Shown here piece after piece: positions 35,296 through 45,692 of a stretch of 64,000 bases of DNA. The DNA lies in the NCBI RefSeq assembly GCF_018885265.1, contig NZ_CP076538.1:2640001-2704000 (forward strand), read 5' to 3'. The translations under genes were made by a program, and so were the position numbers. This DNA is from Amycolatopsis aidingensis. Its GTDB lineage: Bacteria; Actinomycetota; Actinomycetes; Mycobacteriales; Pseudonocardiaceae. The notes beneath the pieces were generated by a model, which was not told the origin of the DNA, did not search any database, and saw only the letters and a program-made list of their open reading frames with translations. Each line of letters starts with the position of its first letter. Position 1 is the first letter of the stretch.

Positions 35296-35384
35296 GGAAG
35301 CTGAGCCGCGCCTCGGGAATCCCTCGATCGGCTGACTGGCCGTTTTGGGTACGCGAAGGGGGTTCGGCTATTACCCTCCCAGAC

Positions 35385-36059
35385 ATGTTGATCGCGGAGG
35401 ACCTGTTGCTCCTGGTGTTCGAAGACGACACCGGTGAGCCCGCACGCGGGGTGACCAACCTCGAGCATCTGCTGGCCGGTGCGCTGCTGATCGAGCTGGC
35501 GATGCAGGACAGGGTCGCCGTTGCGGGCGAAGGAGAACAGGCGCAGGAGGGAAGACTGATCCTGCGGGACAGCACACCGACCGGGCAGCCCGTGTTGGAC
35601 GACGCGCTGGACAAGCTCGGCCAAGCCGAGGGGCGGAAGCCACAGCAGGCCATCAGCGTGCTCGCCAGTGACCAGCTGTCCACCCGGTTACTCACCGGGC
35701 TGGCCGACCGGGACATCCTCCGCCGCGAGCGGGGCCGGATCCTGGGGATCTTTCCGACCACGCGTTGGCCGGCCGAGGACTCCGCACACGAGGACGAGAT
35801 CCGGGCCGGTCTGCGGCGGGTGCTGGTCGACGGCGAGGATCCTGGCGAGCGGGAGGTCGCGCTCATCTCCCTGCTCAGTGCCACGAAGTCGGCGAGCAGG
35901 GCAGTGCAGACGGAGGACCCGAAACTGGTTGACGACCGGGCCAAGAAAATCGCCGAGGGCAACTGGGTGTCCGACGCCATGGGCAAGGTCGTGGAGGAGA
36001 TCACCGCGGCGGTCATGGTGGCACTGTTCGTCCCCACCATCTTCGCCGCGACGACCTGA
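35385..36059 (+). CDS. GPP34 (GOLPH3/VPS74-like) protein
   Basis: A 224-residue helical protein. MLIAEDLLLLVFEDDTGEP at the start, LLAGALLIELAMQDRVAV near 30-47 and GILGIFPTTRWP near 120-131 are typical of the GPP34 family. In yeast and animals these bind phosphatidylinositol 4-phosphate at the Golgi; bacterial members are of unknown role, probably at the membrane. The hydrophobic C-terminus (EITAAVMVALFVPTIFAATT) could embed. It converges with the FdhF-like gene, 3 bp apart. Confidence 0.82.
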   Translation: MLIAEDLLLLVFEDDTGEPARGVTNLEHLLAGALLIELAMQDRVAVAGEGEQAQEGRLILRDSTPTGQPVLDDALDKLGQAEGRKPQQAISVLASDQLSTRLLTGLADRDILRRERGRILGIFPTTRWPAEDSAHEDEIRAGLRRVLVDGEDPGEREVALISLLSATKSASRAVQTEDPKLVDDRAKKIAEGNWVSDAMGKVVEEITAAVMVALFVPTIFAATT

Positions 36060-36062
36060 CCT

Positions 36063-38369
36063 TCAGCTGGTCGGCTCCAGCCGTACCACGATCGACTTCG
36101 ACACCGGCGTGTTCGAGGTCTTGGCCACCGAGTCCAGCGCCACCAGCGCGTTGGCCTCGGGGAAGTAGGCGGCGGCGCAGCCCCGGGCGCACGGGTAGGC
36201 CACCGCCCGGAACCGGGGCGCGCGCCGCTCCCGGTCGCTCCACTCGGAAACCAGGTCGACCAGCTCGCCGTCGGCGAAGCCGAGTTCGGCCAGATCCTGC
36301 GGGTGCACGAACACCACCCGCCTGCCGTCCTCCACCCCGCGGTAGCGGTCTGAGAGCCCGTAGATCGTGGTGTTGTACTGGTCGTGGCTGCGCAGGGTCT
36401 GCAGCAACAGCCTGCCGGTGCCTACCTTGGGGAACTCCAGCTCGTTGGCCGTGAACTCGGCCTTGCCGGTGCGGGTTCCGGTGAACTCCCGCGAGTCGCG
36501 GGGCGCGTGCGGCAGCACGAACCCGTCCGGCTCACGCACCCGGGCGTTGTAGCCTGCGCAGCCCGGCACGACCCGGCCGATCCGTTCCCGGATCAGGTCG
36601 TAGTCACCCTCGAACTCCTGCCAGGGCACCGGATGATCCGCGCCGAACAGAGCCTTTGCCAACCGGCAGATGATCGCGACCTCGGACAGCAGCTTGTCAT
36701 CGGCTGGGTGAAGGCGGCCGCGGGAAGCATGCACCACCGACATCGAGTCCTCCACCGTCACGAACTGCTCCCCGCCGGCCTGGGTGTCGCGCTCGGTCCG
36801 GCCGAGCGTCGGCAGGATCAGGGCGGTCCGGCCGGGCACCACATGCGAGCGGTTCAACTTCGTCGACACGTGCACCGTCAGCTCGCACGAACGCAGCGCG
36901 CGCTCGGTCAGTTCCGAATCCGGGGTCGCGGCCGCGAAATTGCCGCCGACCGCGAAGAAAACCTTTCCGCGGCCGTCCCGCATGGCCCGGATGGCGTCCA
37001 CCGTGTCCCAGCCGTGCGCACGGGGGACCGGGATATCGAACTCCCGCTCCAGCGCGCCGAGGAAACTCTCCGGCATCTTCTCCCAGACACCCATGGTGCG
37101 GTCGCCCTGCACGTTGGAGTGCCCGCGCACCGGGCACAGTCCCGCGCCCGGCTTGCCGATCATGCCGCGTAGCAACGCCACGTTGACGATTTCGGTGATC
37201 GTGGCCACCGCGTGCTTGTGCTGGGTCAGGCCCATCGCCCAGCAGTAGATCGTGCGCTGCGAGTCGGCCAGCATGCGCGCGATCCGGACGATCTGCTCCC
37301 GGTCCAGCCCGGTGGCCTCGTCCACCTCCGCCCAGTCCAGCCCGCCGACCCGCTCGGCGTACTCCTCGAACCCGTGCGTGGAGCCCTCGACGAAGGCACG
37401 GTCCAGCACCGTGCCGGGCGCGGCCCGCTCCCAGGCCAGCAGCAAGTGCCCGAGCGCCTGGAAGAACGCCAGGTCGCCGCCCAGCTTGATCTGCGCGAAC
37501 TCATCGGCAAGCGGCGTCCCCTTACCAGCGACCCCGCGCACGTTCTGCGGGTTCTTGAACCGCATCAGGCCCGCCTCGGGCAGCGGGTTCACCGCCACGA
37601 TCCGCGCGCCCGCGGCCTTGGCCTCCTCCAGCGCGGAGAGCATCCGCGGGTGGTTGGTGCCCGGGTTCTGCCCGACGACCACGATCAGGTCCGCCTGGTG
37701 GAAGTCGGCGAGGCTCACCGACCCCTTGCCGATGCCGGTGGTGGCGGCGAGCGCGGCACCGGAGGACTCGTGGCACATGTTCGAGCAGTCCGGCAGGTTG
37801 TTCGTGCCGAAGGACCGCACCAGCAACTGGTACAGGAACGCGGCTTCGTTGCTGGTCCGCCCTGAGGTGTAGAAGATCGCCTCGTTCGGGTCGTCCAGGC
37901 CACGCAGGGTGCTCGCGGTGAGCGCGAAAGCCTCGTCCCAGGAGATCGGCTCGTAGTGCGTCGCCCCCTCGCGCAGCACCATCGGCTCGGTCAGCCGCCC
38001 CTGCTGGCCCAGCCAGTAGTCGGTGCGCTCGGCCAGCTCCGCCACCGGGTGCCGGGCGAAGAACTCGGCACCGACCCGGCGCCGGGTGGCCTCCTCGGCG
38101 ACAGCCTTGGCGCCGTTCTCGCAGAACTCGGCGAGCTTGCGCCGCTGGCCATCGGCCTCGCGCGGTTCCGGCCAGGCGCAGCCGGGGCAGTCGAAGCCAT
38201 CCCGCTGGTTGAGCAGCCGCAGCGTGCGGACCGTGCGGCCGGCCCCCATCTGTTCCAGTCCGCGGGCCAGCGAGACCGTCACCCCGGTGATCCCGGCCGC
38301 CCAGTCCTTCGGGGTACTCGTCTCGACCTGGTTCTCGTCGACGTCCCGACGTGGTGCCTTACGTGTCAC
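36063..38369 (-). CDS. FdhF/YdeP-type molybdopterin oxidoreductase (formate dehydrogenase-like)
   Basis: A 768-residue large subunit. [11 protein letters not shown] near residue 60 is the cysteine motif of the YdeP subgroup, which probably binds an Fe-S cluster. [15 protein letters not shown] lies near 190, [15 protein letters not shown] binds a pterin, and the C-terminal barrel ends VRLEPTS. It is like M. tuberculosis FdhF (Rv2900c). With fdhD and the OFA pair in the same 10 kb it probably oxidises formate, though YdeP homologues also have acid-stress roles with unknown substrate. GTG 38369 is chosen; an open frame continues 36 bp upstream. It is divergent from valS. Confidence 0.88.
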   Translation of the reverse strand: MTRKAPRRDVDENQVETSTPKDWAAGITGVTVSLARGLEQMGAGRTVRTLRLLNQRDGFDCPGCAWPEPREADGQRRKLAEFCENGAKAVAEEATRRRVGAEFFARHPVAELAERTDYWLGQQGRLTEPMVLREGATHYEPISWDEAFALTASTLRGLDDPNEAIFYTSGRTSNEAAFLYQLLVRSFGTNNLPDCSNMCHESSGAALAATTGIGKGSVSLADFHQADLIVVVGQNPGTNHPRMLSALEEAKAAGARIVAVNPLPEAGLMRFKNPQNVRGVAGKGTPLADEFAQIKLGGDLAFFQALGHLLLAWERAAPGTVLDRAFVEGSTHGFEEYAERVGGLDWAEVDEATGLDREQIVRIARMLADSQRTIYCWAMGLTQHKHAVATITEIVNVALLRGMIGKPGAGLCPVRGHSNVQGDRTMGVWEKMPESFLGALEREFDIPVPRAHGWDTVDAIRAMRDGRGKVFFAVGGNFAAATPDSELTERALRSCELTVHVSTKLNRSHVVPGRTALILPTLGRTERDTQAGGEQFVTVEDSMSVVHASRGRLHPADDKLLSEVAIICRLAKALFGADHPVPWQEFEGDYDLIRERIGRVVPGCAGYNARVREPDGFVLPHAPRDSREFTGTRTGKAEFTANELEFPKVGTGRLLLQTLRSHDQYNTTIYGLSDRYRGVEDGRRVVFVHPQDLAELGFADGELVDLVSEWSDRERRAPRFRAVAYPCARGCAAAYFPEANALVALDSVAKTSNTPVSKSIVVRLEPTS

Positions 38370-38434
38370 GAACTCATGGTGCTCCTCCGGGGGCGCGCTC
38401 CGCACGCCAGGGCCGCTTCGTAGACTGGCTAGCT

Positions 38435-41065
38435 GTGACGGAGAACGCGCCCCAGCACACCGACCTGCCCACTGCCTGGAACCCGGCCGACGAAGAGGCC
38501 GCCATCTACCAGCGCTGGGTAGACGCCGGTTACTTCACGGCGGACGCGAACTCGGACAAGCCGCCGTTCACCATCGTGCTGCCCCCGCCGAACGTCACCG
38601 GCAGCCTGCACATGGGGCACGCGCTGAACCATACCCTGATGGACGCGATGACCAGGCGGCGCCGGATGCAGGGCTACGAGGTGCTCTGGCTGCCCGGGAT
38701 GGACCACGCGGGCATCGCCACCCAGAACGTGGTGGAACGCGAACTCGCCGGTGAGGGTGTCTCCCGGCACGATCTCGGCCGGGAGCGGTTCGTCGAGCGC
38801 GTCTGGGAGTGGAAGGCCGAGTACGGCGGCAAGATCCTGGACCAGATGCGCAGGCTCGGCGACGGGGTGGACTGGACCCGCGAGCGCTTCACCATGGACA
38901 CCAACCTGTCCCGCTCGGTGCAGACAGTCTTCAAGAAGCTGTACGACGACGGCCTGATCTACCAGGCCGAGCGCATCATCAACTGGTGCCCGCGCTGCCA
39001 CACGGCGCTGTCCGACATCGAGGTGGAGCACTCCGAGGACGAGGGTGAGCTGGTCTCCATTCGCTACGGCGAGGGAGATGACGCCATCGTGGTCGCCACC
39101 ACCAGGGCCGAGACCATGCTCGGCGACACCGGCGTCGCGGTGCACCCGGAGGACGAGCGTTACGCGCACCTGGTGGGCACCGAGGTCGAGCTGCCGCTGA
39201 CCGGGCGGAGGATCCCGGTGGTGGCCGACGAGCACGTGGACCCCGAGTTCGGCACCGGTGCGGTCAAGGTGACCCCGGCGCATGACCCGAACGACTTCGA
39301 GATCGGCCAGCGCAGGGACCTGCCGCCGCTGACGATCATGGACGAGCGCGGGGTGATCACCGCCCCCGGCCCGTTCGAGGGGCTGGACCGGTTCGAGGCA
39401 AGGCCCGCGGTGGTCGCGGCGCTGCGCGAGCAGGGCCGGATCGTCACGGAGAAGCGCCCGTACCTGCACGCGGTCGGGCACTGCTCCCGCTGCGACACGG
39501 TGGTCGAGCCGCGGCTGTCCCTGCAGTGGTGGGTCAGGGTGGAGCCGCTGGCCCGCGCGGCCGGGGACGCCGTGCGCGACGGCCGGACCCAGATCCACCC
39601 GCCGGAGCTGGCCAAGCGCTACTTCGAGTGGGTCGACAACATGCACGACTGGACCATTTCCCGCCAGCTGTGGTGGGGGCACCGGATTCCGGTCTGGTAC
39701 GGCCCGGACGGTGAGACCGTCTGCCTCGGCCCGGACGAGGAACCGCCCACCGGGGAAGGCTGGCACCAGGATCCGGACGTGCTGGACACCTGGTTCTCCT
39801 CCGGGCTGTGGCCGTTCTCCACGCTGGGGTGGCCGGACGCCACCGCGGACCTGGCGAAGTTCTATCCGACCAGCGTGCTGTCCACCGGCTACGACATCCT
39901 GTTCTTCTGGGTCGCCAGGATGATGATGTTCGGCCTGTACGCCCTGGACGGGATCCAGCCGTTCGAACATGTCTACCTGCACGGCCTGATCCGGGACGCC
40001 GACGGCAAGAAGATGTCCAAGTCCCGGGGCAACGTGATCGACCCGCTGGACTGGATGAACGACTACGGCGCCGACGCCACCCGGTTCACCCTGGCGCGCG
40101 GCGCCAACCCCGGCGCCGATATGGCGCTGGCCGAGGAGTGGGCGGCCGGTGCCCGCAACTTCTGCACCAAGCTGTGGAACGCCACCAGGTTCGCGTTGCT
40201 GAACGGGGCGAACGTGGCAGGCCCACTGCCGGAGCCGGGTGCGCTGACCGAGGCTGACCGCTGGATCCTCGGCAGGTTGGACGCCGTGGTGTCCGAGGTG
40301 GACACGCTGCTGGAGCAGTTCCAGTTCGCCAAGGCGACCAACGCGCTGTACCACTTCACCTGGGACGAGCTCTGCGACTGGTACCTGGAGCTGGCCAAGG
40401 TGCAGCTCGCTGGCGAGCATGCCGGGAGCACCCGGCTGGTGCTCGGCCACGCGCTGGACACGGTGCTGCGCCTGCTGCACCCGATCGTGCCGTTCATCAC
40501 CGAGAAGCTGTGGACCGCGCTCACCGGCGGCGAGTCGGTGGCGATCGCACCATGGCCGGGGGAGAAGGAGGGCTTCGCCCGCTTCACCGACCAGGACGCC
40601 TCCGCGCGGATCACCGACCTGCAGAAGCTGGTCACCGAGATCCGGCGGTTCCGGGCCGATCAGGGGCTGAAGCCGGGCCAGCGGGTGTCGGCGCGACTGT
40701 CCGGCGCCGGGTTCGCCGCGCTGGGCGGGCACGAGGACGCGATCAGGTCGCTGGTGCGGTTGACCGAACCAGGGGAGTCCTTCACCGCGAGCGCGTCGCT
40801 GGAGGTCGCGCTGTCCGGCGGCCTGGTCGGGGTGGAGCTGGACCTCTCCGGCGCCGTTGACGTGACGGCCGAGCGCAAGCGGCTGCGCAAGGACCTGGCC
40901 GCGGCGGAGAAAGAGCTCAAGCAGACCGAGGGCAAGCTCGGTAACCAGTCCTTCTTGGACAAGGCGCCCGCCGAGGTGGTGGACAAGATCCGCGTGCGCA
41001 GGGATACCGCCGCCGCCGATATCGACCGGATCAACGCGCGACTGGCCGCGCTGCCCGCGGGCTGA
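38435..41065 (+). CDS. valS: Valyl-tRNA synthetase
   Basis: An 876-residue class I synthetase. The HIGH signature appears as [15 protein letters not shown] near residue 50; KMSKS is at 526-530; the editing (CP1) domain holds [18 protein letters not shown]. The C-terminus ends in the ValRS coiled coil ([20 protein letters not shown] onward). GTG 38435 lies 8 bp after TAGACT (38421-38426), a -10-like hexamer, so the mRNA may have almost no leader. A 9-bp gap separates it from the convergent SGNH gene. Confidence 0.97.
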   Translation: MTENAPQHTDLPTAWNPADEEAAIYQRWVDAGYFTADANSDKPPFTIVLPPPNVTGSLHMGHALNHTLMDAMTRRRRMQGYEVLWLPGMDHAGIATQNVVERELAGEGVSRHDLGRERFVERVWEWKAEYGGKILDQMRRLGDGVDWTRERFTMDTNLSRSVQTVFKKLYDDGLIYQAERIINWCPRCHTALSDIEVEHSEDEGELVSIRYGEGDDAIVVATTRAETMLGDTGVAVHPEDERYAHLVGTEVELPLTGRRIPVVADEHVDPEFGTGAVKVTPAHDPNDFEIGQRRDLPPLTIMDERGVITAPGPFEGLDRFEARPAVVAALREQGRIVTEKRPYLHAVGHCSRCDTVVEPRLSLQWWVRVEPLARAAGDAVRDGRTQIHPPELAKRYFEWVDNMHDWTISRQLWWGHRIPVWYGPDGETVCLGPDEEPPTGEGWHQDPDVLDTWFSSGLWPFSTLGWPDATADLAKFYPTSVLSTGYDILFFWVARMMMFGLYALDGIQPFEHVYLHGLIRDADGKKMSKSRGNVIDPLDWMNDYGADATRFTLARGANPGADMALAEEWAAGARNFCTKLWNATRFALLNGANVAGPLPEPGALTEADRWILGRLDAVVSEVDTLLEQFQFAKATNALYHFTWDELCDWYLELAKVQLAGEHAGSTRLVLGHALDTVLRLLHPIVPFITEKLWTALTGGESVAIAPWPGEKEGFARFTDQDASARITDLQKLVTEIRRFRADQGLKPGQRVSARLSGAGFAALGGHEDAIRSLVRLTEPGESFTASASLEVALSGGLVGVELDLSGAVDVTAERKRLRKDLAAAEKELKQTEGKLGNQSFLDKAPAEVVDKIRVRRDTAAADIDRINARLAALPAG

Positions 41066-41073
41066 GCCGGCGG

Positions 41074-41979
41074 CTACCGCAGGTGGGCGTAGGTCACCTC
41101 GGCCACGCCCCGCATGCCGGTGAAGTACGGGTGGTACTCGGCCGCGGCCAGCAGCTTGCGGTGCTGGCCGTTCACCCAGGCCGTGCCGCGTGGCTGGCAG
41201 GCGTCATGCCCCAGCGAGGGGCCGAAGGTGTCCACATAGGTCGTGGCGCCGTCCGCCGCGGCCGCCTTCTCCAGCGCGCCGTTCAGCGCCTTCTCCACCT
41301 CGTTCAGCCAGGCGTAGTCGCCTTCCGCGAAGGGAAGCACCTTCGGGCAGTAGCCGACTTCCGGGGCGATCCGGGGGTAGCCGATCAGCAGCACCCGCGC
41401 CCGCGGTGCGCGTTCGTGGATTCCGCGCAGCACCTCGGTGACGTTGTCCTGGGTGTCGGCGATCCGCGCCAGGATGGTGTCCACCCCGTCCTCGGTGAAG
41501 TGTTCCCGGCAGGGCGCGCCGGTCGGATCGCCGGACCGCAGCTGTGGGCAGGTGTCGACCAGGCTGCCGAACACCCCGTAGTCATTCCCGCCGATCCCGA
41601 TGGTGACCAGGTCGGTGTGCGGTCGCAGCGCGTTGAACTGCGGCGGGTTGGGTCCCAGGAACACATCCTGCGGGCTGGTCATATCGCCGGTGTCCGCACC
41701 ACCGCAGCTGACGTCGGTGTAGCTGTGCACCCGTAGCCGGTGCGCCAGCAGCGCGGGGTAGTTGCTGGTCGAGCGGACGCAGCCGACCGGGTCCAGCCGG
41801 GGCAGCGGGATCAGTGGCCCGGAGGTGTAGGAGTCGCCGAGGGCGACGTAGTGCCGGAACGTCGCCGTGGTGCCGCCGGTCGCGGCGGCGGTCAGGGTGC
41901 TGGCGGTCAGCACGACCGCGGTGAGCAGCGCGACCGTGATCGCGCTCGCGGTGGTGGACAGGCTCCGGCGAGTACGCAT
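41074..41979 (-). CDS. Secreted SGNH/GDSL hydrolase (lipase/esterase)
   Basis: A 301-residue exported hydrolase. Signal peptide at about 1-35 (AITVALLTAVVLTASTLTAAATG-like core). Block I is VALGDSYTSG with Ser50, block III is GIGGNDYG and block V HPYFTG gives the catalytic His. Six or more cysteines in the mature part, arranged as in the Streptomyces secreted lipase of known three-disulfide fold, indicate oxidative folding outside the cell. Substrate is probably fatty esters. Confidence 0.88.
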   Translation of the reverse strand: MRTRRSLSTTASAITVALLTAVVLTASTLTAAATGGTTATFRHYVALGDSYTSGPLIPLPRLDPVGCVRSTSNYPALLAHRLRVHSYTDVSCGGADTGDMTSPQDVFLGPNPPQFNALRPHTDLVTIGIGGNDYGVFGSLVDTCPQLRSGDPTGAPCREHFTEDGVDTILARIADTQDNVTEVLRGIHERAPRARVLLIGYPRIAPEVGYCPKVLPFAEGDYAWLNEVEKALNGALEKAAAADGATTYVDTFGPSLGHDACQPRGTAWVNGQHRKLLAAAEYHPYFTGMRGVAEVTYAHLR

Positions 41980-42051
41980 GGGATCCCCTTTGATCGGCCT
42001 GCCTACGTTCCTAGCCGACGTGCCGCCGCGCGCGCTGCGCCCGATCGGGGG

Positions 42052-42666
42052 TCAGTTCGCCCGGATCCCGGCCAGAGCCACCTCGACCGCCCGCCGGCTG
42101 GCGAGGATCGCCTGTTCGAGTGACTCGTTCCGGGCCAGGCTCGCGGTCAGCGCCGCATGCATCGCGCCCACCAGTGCGCCGATCGTGGCCGCCGCGGTGA
42201 TCGGGTCGTACCGATCCGGGTAGGCGGCGCGGAGCGCGTCGGCGAGCCGTTGCTGCGCGTCCACCAGCAACTGCAGCGACCGCGCCCGCAACTCGGGTAC
42301 CGCCATGATCAGCCGGGCCTGCTCGAGGCTCACCTCGAAGCTGGGCTCACCACCGGTCGAGGTGAGCGTGGTCAGCAACTCCTCCACGATCCTGGCCAGC
42401 AGGTCGGCGGGCCGCTCCCGCCCACCCCGGGCCACGATCCGCTCCCGCAGCACCTCGATGCGTTCCCTGCGGTGGCCGAAGATGAGCTCTTCCTTGCCTG
42501 GGAAGTAGTTGAACAGGGTCTTCGTGGACACACCCGCCTCGGCGGCGATCTCGGCCACGGTGGTCCGCTCGTAGCCCTTCTCCTGGAACAGCCGCGTCGC
42601 GGCCTCGAACAAGGCCTCCCGCGTCCGCTGCTTCTTGCGCTCGCGCAGCCCTGCCGTCTCCACCAT
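42052..42666 (-). CDS. TetR-family transcriptional regulator
   Basis: A 204-residue repressor. The N-terminal HTH runs REALFEAATRLFQEKGYERT then TVAEIAAEAGVSTKTLFNYF (residues about 15-55). The C-terminal ligand domain is divergent and its ligand unknown. It is divergent from the P450 gene, with a palindrome in the 100-bp spacer, so it most likely controls the P450 and itself. Confidence 0.9.
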   Translation of the reverse strand: MVETAGLRERKKQRTREALFEAATRLFQEKGYERTTVAEIAAEAGVSTKTLFNYFPGKEELIFGHRRERIEVLRERIVARGGRERPADLLARIVEELLTTLTSTGGEPSFEVSLEQARLIMAVPELRARSLQLLVDAQQRLADALRAAYPDRYDPITAAATIGALVGAMHAALTASLARNESLEQAILASRRAVEVALAGIRAN

Positions 42667-42692
42667 CGGCGTATCTTACAACGGCGGAAATA

Positions 42693-42707
42693 TTACATGT
42701 CTTGTAA
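42693..42707. promoter_or_regulatory. Candidate TetR operator
   Basis: TTACA-TGTCT-TGTAA, an inverted repeat centred at 42700, in the A+T-rich spacer between tetR and the P450 gene. A half-site TCTTACAA precedes it at 42674-42681. It overlaps sequence able to serve as -10 for both directions. Confidence 0.5.
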
Positions 42708-42766
42708 AAATACACCTGATGGTGTTTGGTGGTGACTGTCACACGAGTCCGTCGAAGGGGAGAGAC

Positions 42767-43954
42767 ATGACCCGGACCTACCCCCAGCACCGCACCAACC
42801 CGTTCGACCCACCGCCGGAGTTCGCCGACGTGCGGGCCGATGAGCCGCTGAGCAGGCTCACCTACCCGGACGGACACCTCGGGTGGATGGTGACCACGCA
42901 CGCCTTGGCCAAGGCGGTGCTGGCCGAACCCCGGTTCAGCTCGCGGCTGGATGTGCGGCGCTCGGTGGTGCGCAGGCCGAAGGTGGCGGACATCGCAGTC
43001 GGCGGCCCAGCCAGGCCGGGCTTCTTCATCGGGATGGACCCGCCGGAGCACACCCGCTACCGCAAGCTGCTCACCGGGCAGTTCACCGTGCGCAGGATGA
43101 ACCAGCTGGTGCCGCGGATCGAGCAGATCGTGCGCGAGCACCTGGACGCCATGGCGCACGCGGGCCCGCCTGCCGAGCTGGTGCACGACTTCGCGTTGCC
43201 GGTGCCATCCCTGGTCATCTGCGAGCTGCTCGGCGTGCCGTATGCCGACCGGGAGGAGTTCCAGCGGGACAGCGCGATCATGCTCCGCCTGGACGCCACC
43301 GACGAGGAGGCTTCGGCCGCCGTGCGCTCGCTGCTGACCTACCTGGGCGAGCTGGTGCGCCGCAAGCAGGCCGAACCCGGCGAGGACCTGTTGAGCGGGT
43401 TGATCGCCGGTGGCGAGCTCACCGAGGACGAGCTGGCCACCATCGCCTTCCTGCTGCTGGTCGCCGGGCACGAGACCACGGCGAACATGCTGGCCCTTGG
43501 CACTTTCGTGCTGTTGCAGCGCCCCGGGCAGGCGGCTGCGCTGCGCGCGGGCAGTGTGCCGGTGGAGGGGGTGGTGGAGGAACTGCTGCGCTACCTCACC
43601 ATCATCCACCAGGGCCTGGTGCGTACCGCGGTCGAGGACGTCGAACTGGCGGGGCAGCTGATCCGCGCGGGGGAGTCGGTCGCGGTCGCCCTGCCCGCGG
43701 CGAACCGGGACCCGGATCGGTTCGAGGATCCGGACAGCCTGGACCTGGCCCGGGACGCCGGTGGCCATCTCGGCTTCGGGCACGGGGTGCACCAGTGTCT
43801 CGGCCAGCAACTCGCCCGGATCGAGATGCGGCTGGCCTATGCCGAGCTGTTCCGCCGGTTCCCCGGGCTGCGGCTGGCGGTGGCGCCGGAGGAGGTGCCG
43901 TTGCGTACCGATATGGGCATCTACGGGGTGCACCGGTTGCCGGTCAGCTGGTGA
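42767..43954 (+). CDS. Cytochrome P450
   Basis: A 395-residue soluble bacterial P450. The I-helix oxygen motif AGHETT is near residues 233-238, ExxR is EELLR, and the haem loop FGHGVHQCLGQQ has Cys344 as axial ligand. Near residue 87, MDPPEHTRYRKLLTGQFT is the usual C-helix region. It needs a ferredoxin and reductase, not found in the window. ATG 42767 has AAGGGGAGAG just upstream. A divergent TetR gene implies induction by a ligand. Substrate unknown; such secondary-metabolism or xenobiotic P450s are common in actinomycetes. Confidence 0.93.
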   Translation: MTRTYPQHRTNPFDPPPEFADVRADEPLSRLTYPDGHLGWMVTTHALAKAVLAEPRFSSRLDVRRSVVRRPKVADIAVGGPARPGFFIGMDPPEHTRYRKLLTGQFTVRRMNQLVPRIEQIVREHLDAMAHAGPPAELVHDFALPVPSLVICELLGVPYADREEFQRDSAIMLRLDATDEEASAAVRSLLTYLGELVRRKQAEPGEDLLSGLIAGGELTEDELATIAFLLLVAGHETTANMLALGTFVLLQRPGQAAALRAGSVPVEGVVEELLRYLTIIHQGLVRTAVEDVELAGQLIRAGESVAVALPAANRDPDRFEDPDSLDLARDAGGHLGFGHGVHQCLGQQLARIEMRLAYAELFRRFPGLRLAVAPEEVPLRTDMGIYGVHRLPVSW

Positions 43955-44078
43955 CCGGCTTGCGGTAGGCCAGCAGATAACGCCAGAACAGCGGGATGCG
44001 GACGGTGCTGCCCCGCGCGCCACCAGGTTCGCCGGGGCCGCGGCCAGCTTGACCACCTCTGCCGCGGGCAGCCCTGCG
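43944..44078 (-). pseudogene. C-terminal gene remnant with a frameshift
   Basis: On the minus strand, one frame reads GLPAAEVVKLAAAPANLVAR and, after a 2-nt shift in the run GCGCGCGGGGC near 44010, the adjoining frame continues GSTVRIPLFWRYLLAYRKP to a TGA that overlaps the P450 end. Together these look like the last 40 residues of a folded protein; the RIPLFWRYLLAY ending suggests a methyltransferase-like C-terminus, but that is a weak guess. No upstream part is seen, so only a fragment remains. Confidence 0.4.
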
Positions 44079-44192
44079 CAGCAACAGCGGGTGGTGGTGA
44101 TCATTGTGACTGAACGGCACGCACTCCAAGCTGCCAGAACACGCGCACGTAGACTCACCCCGTCCACGAGAAGGCACGAGTTGGGAGTGTGT

Positions 44193-45692
44193 GTGCCGTC
44201 AGGTGAGTCGTCCGACGACCAGGAGTTCCCTCCGGAACTCTCCGCCGGTGCCAACTTCGTCGCCGGGCCCTTGCCGGACGATCCCGAGGAGGAGCGCGAG
44301 GAACCGGTCGTCGACGAGGCGGCCAGGGCCGAGCAGGCCCGCTACGAGCTGGCCGTGGTCGAGAACGAGCTGAACGAGCGCTGGCCGGAGACCAGGATCG
44401 AGCCCTCGCTCACCCGGATCACCGCCCTGCTCGACCTGCTGGGTGACCCGCAGCGGGGCTATCCGGTGCTGCAGGTGTCCGGCACCAACGGCAAGAGCTC
44501 CATCGCCAGGATGATCGAGGCGTTGCTGACCAGGATGGGGCTGCGGGTCGGCCGCTACACCAGCCCGCACCTGCAACTGGTCACGGAACGGATCAGCATC
44601 GACGGCGAGCCGATCTCCCCGGAAACCTATGTGGACACCTACCGCGATGTCGCCCCGTTCGTGTCCATGGTGGACAACGCGGCCGGGCCGGGCGAGCCCG
44701 CGATGAGCAAGTTCGAGGTGCTCACCGGGATGGCCTTCGCCGCCTTCGCCGACGCCCCGGTGGAGGCGGCCGTGCTGGAGGTCGGTCTCGGCGGAACCTG
44801 GGACGCGACCAATGCCGCCGATGCGCAGGTCGCCGTCGTCGCGCCGATCGGCGTGGACCATGTCGAGTACCTCGGCAGCGAGCTGGGCGGGATCGCGCGG
44901 GAGAAGGCGGGGATCATCAAGCCGGGCAGCATCGCCCTGCTCGCCGAGCAGGAGCCCGAGGCGGAGCGGGTGCTGCTGGAGCGGGCCGTGGACGTGGACG
45001 CGACCGTGGCCAGGGCTGGCAGCGAGTTCGCCGTGTTGTCCCGCGAGATCGCCGTCGGCGGGCAACTGCTGCGACTGCAGGGCCTCGGCGGGGTCTACGA
45101 CGAGATCTTCCTTCCGCTGCACGGGGCGCACCAGGCCGCCAATGCCTCGCTCGCGCTCGCCGCGGTCGAGGCCTTCTTCGGCGCGGGCAAGGAACGCCAG
45201 CTGGTGGTGGACGCGGTACGCGAGGCCTTCGCCGAAGTGGTCACCCCCGGCAGGCTGGAACGGGTGCGGGCGGCACCCACGGTGCTGCTGGACGCCGCGC
45301 ACAACCCGCACGGCGCCCGGGCGCTGGCCACCACGGTGGCCGAGGAGTTCGCCTTCCGCAGGCTCGCCGCCGTGGTCGGCGTGCTGGAGGGCAAGGACGC
45401 CCGCGGCATCCTGGAGGCGATCGAACCGGTCGTCTCGGAGATCGTGGTTACCCGTCCCGAGTCACCCCGCGCCATGCCGGTTGCCGAGCTGGCCGAGCTG
45501 GCGGTGGCGGTGTTCGGGGACGAGCGGGTGGTCGCCGAGCCGTCCCTGGACGCCGCGGTGGAGACCGCGGTCGGACTGGTGGAGCAGCCGGACGACCCGG
45601 AGGAGCCGCTGGCGGGCGGTGGTGTCCTGATCACCGGATCGGTGGTGACGGCGGGCCAGGCCCGCACCCTGTTCGGCAAGGAGCCGCGGTGA
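44193..45692 (+). CDS. folC: Folylpolyglutamate synthase / dihydrofolate synthase
   Basis: A 499-residue Mur-ligase-type enzyme adding glutamate to folates. The P-loop is SGTNGKSS (residues 96-103); TSPHLQLVTERI follows; VLEVGLGGTWDATN and DAAHNPHGA are the conserved folate-ligase blocks. The first 60 residues are acidic (DDPEEEREEPVVDE), an extension common in actinobacteria. GTG 44193 has GGGAG 5 nt upstream; GTG 44187 is possible. Its stop overlaps the DUF4233 start (GTGA). The order valS-folC-DUF4233-ndk follows the mycobacterial one, with insertions. Confidence 0.95.
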   Translation: MPSGESSDDQEFPPELSAGANFVAGPLPDDPEEEREEPVVDEAARAEQARYELAVVENELNERWPETRIEPSLTRITALLDLLGDPQRGYPVLQVSGTNGKSSIARMIEALLTRMGLRVGRYTSPHLQLVTERISIDGEPISPETYVDTYRDVAPFVSMVDNAAGPGEPAMSKFEVLTGMAFAAFADAPVEAAVLEVGLGGTWDATNAADAQVAVVAPIGVDHVEYLGSELGGIAREKAGIIKPGSIALLAEQEPEAERVLLERAVDVDATVARAGSEFAVLSREIAVGGQLLRLQGLGGVYDEIFLPLHGAHQAANASLALAAVEAFFGAGKERQLVVDAVREAFAEVVTPGRLERVRAAPTVLLDAAHNPHGARALATTVAEEFAFRRLAAVVGVLEGKDARGILEAIEPVVSEIVVTRPESPRAMPVAELAELAVAVFGDERVVAEPSLDAAVETAVGLVEQPDDPEEPLAGGGVLITGSVVTAGQARTLFGKEPR

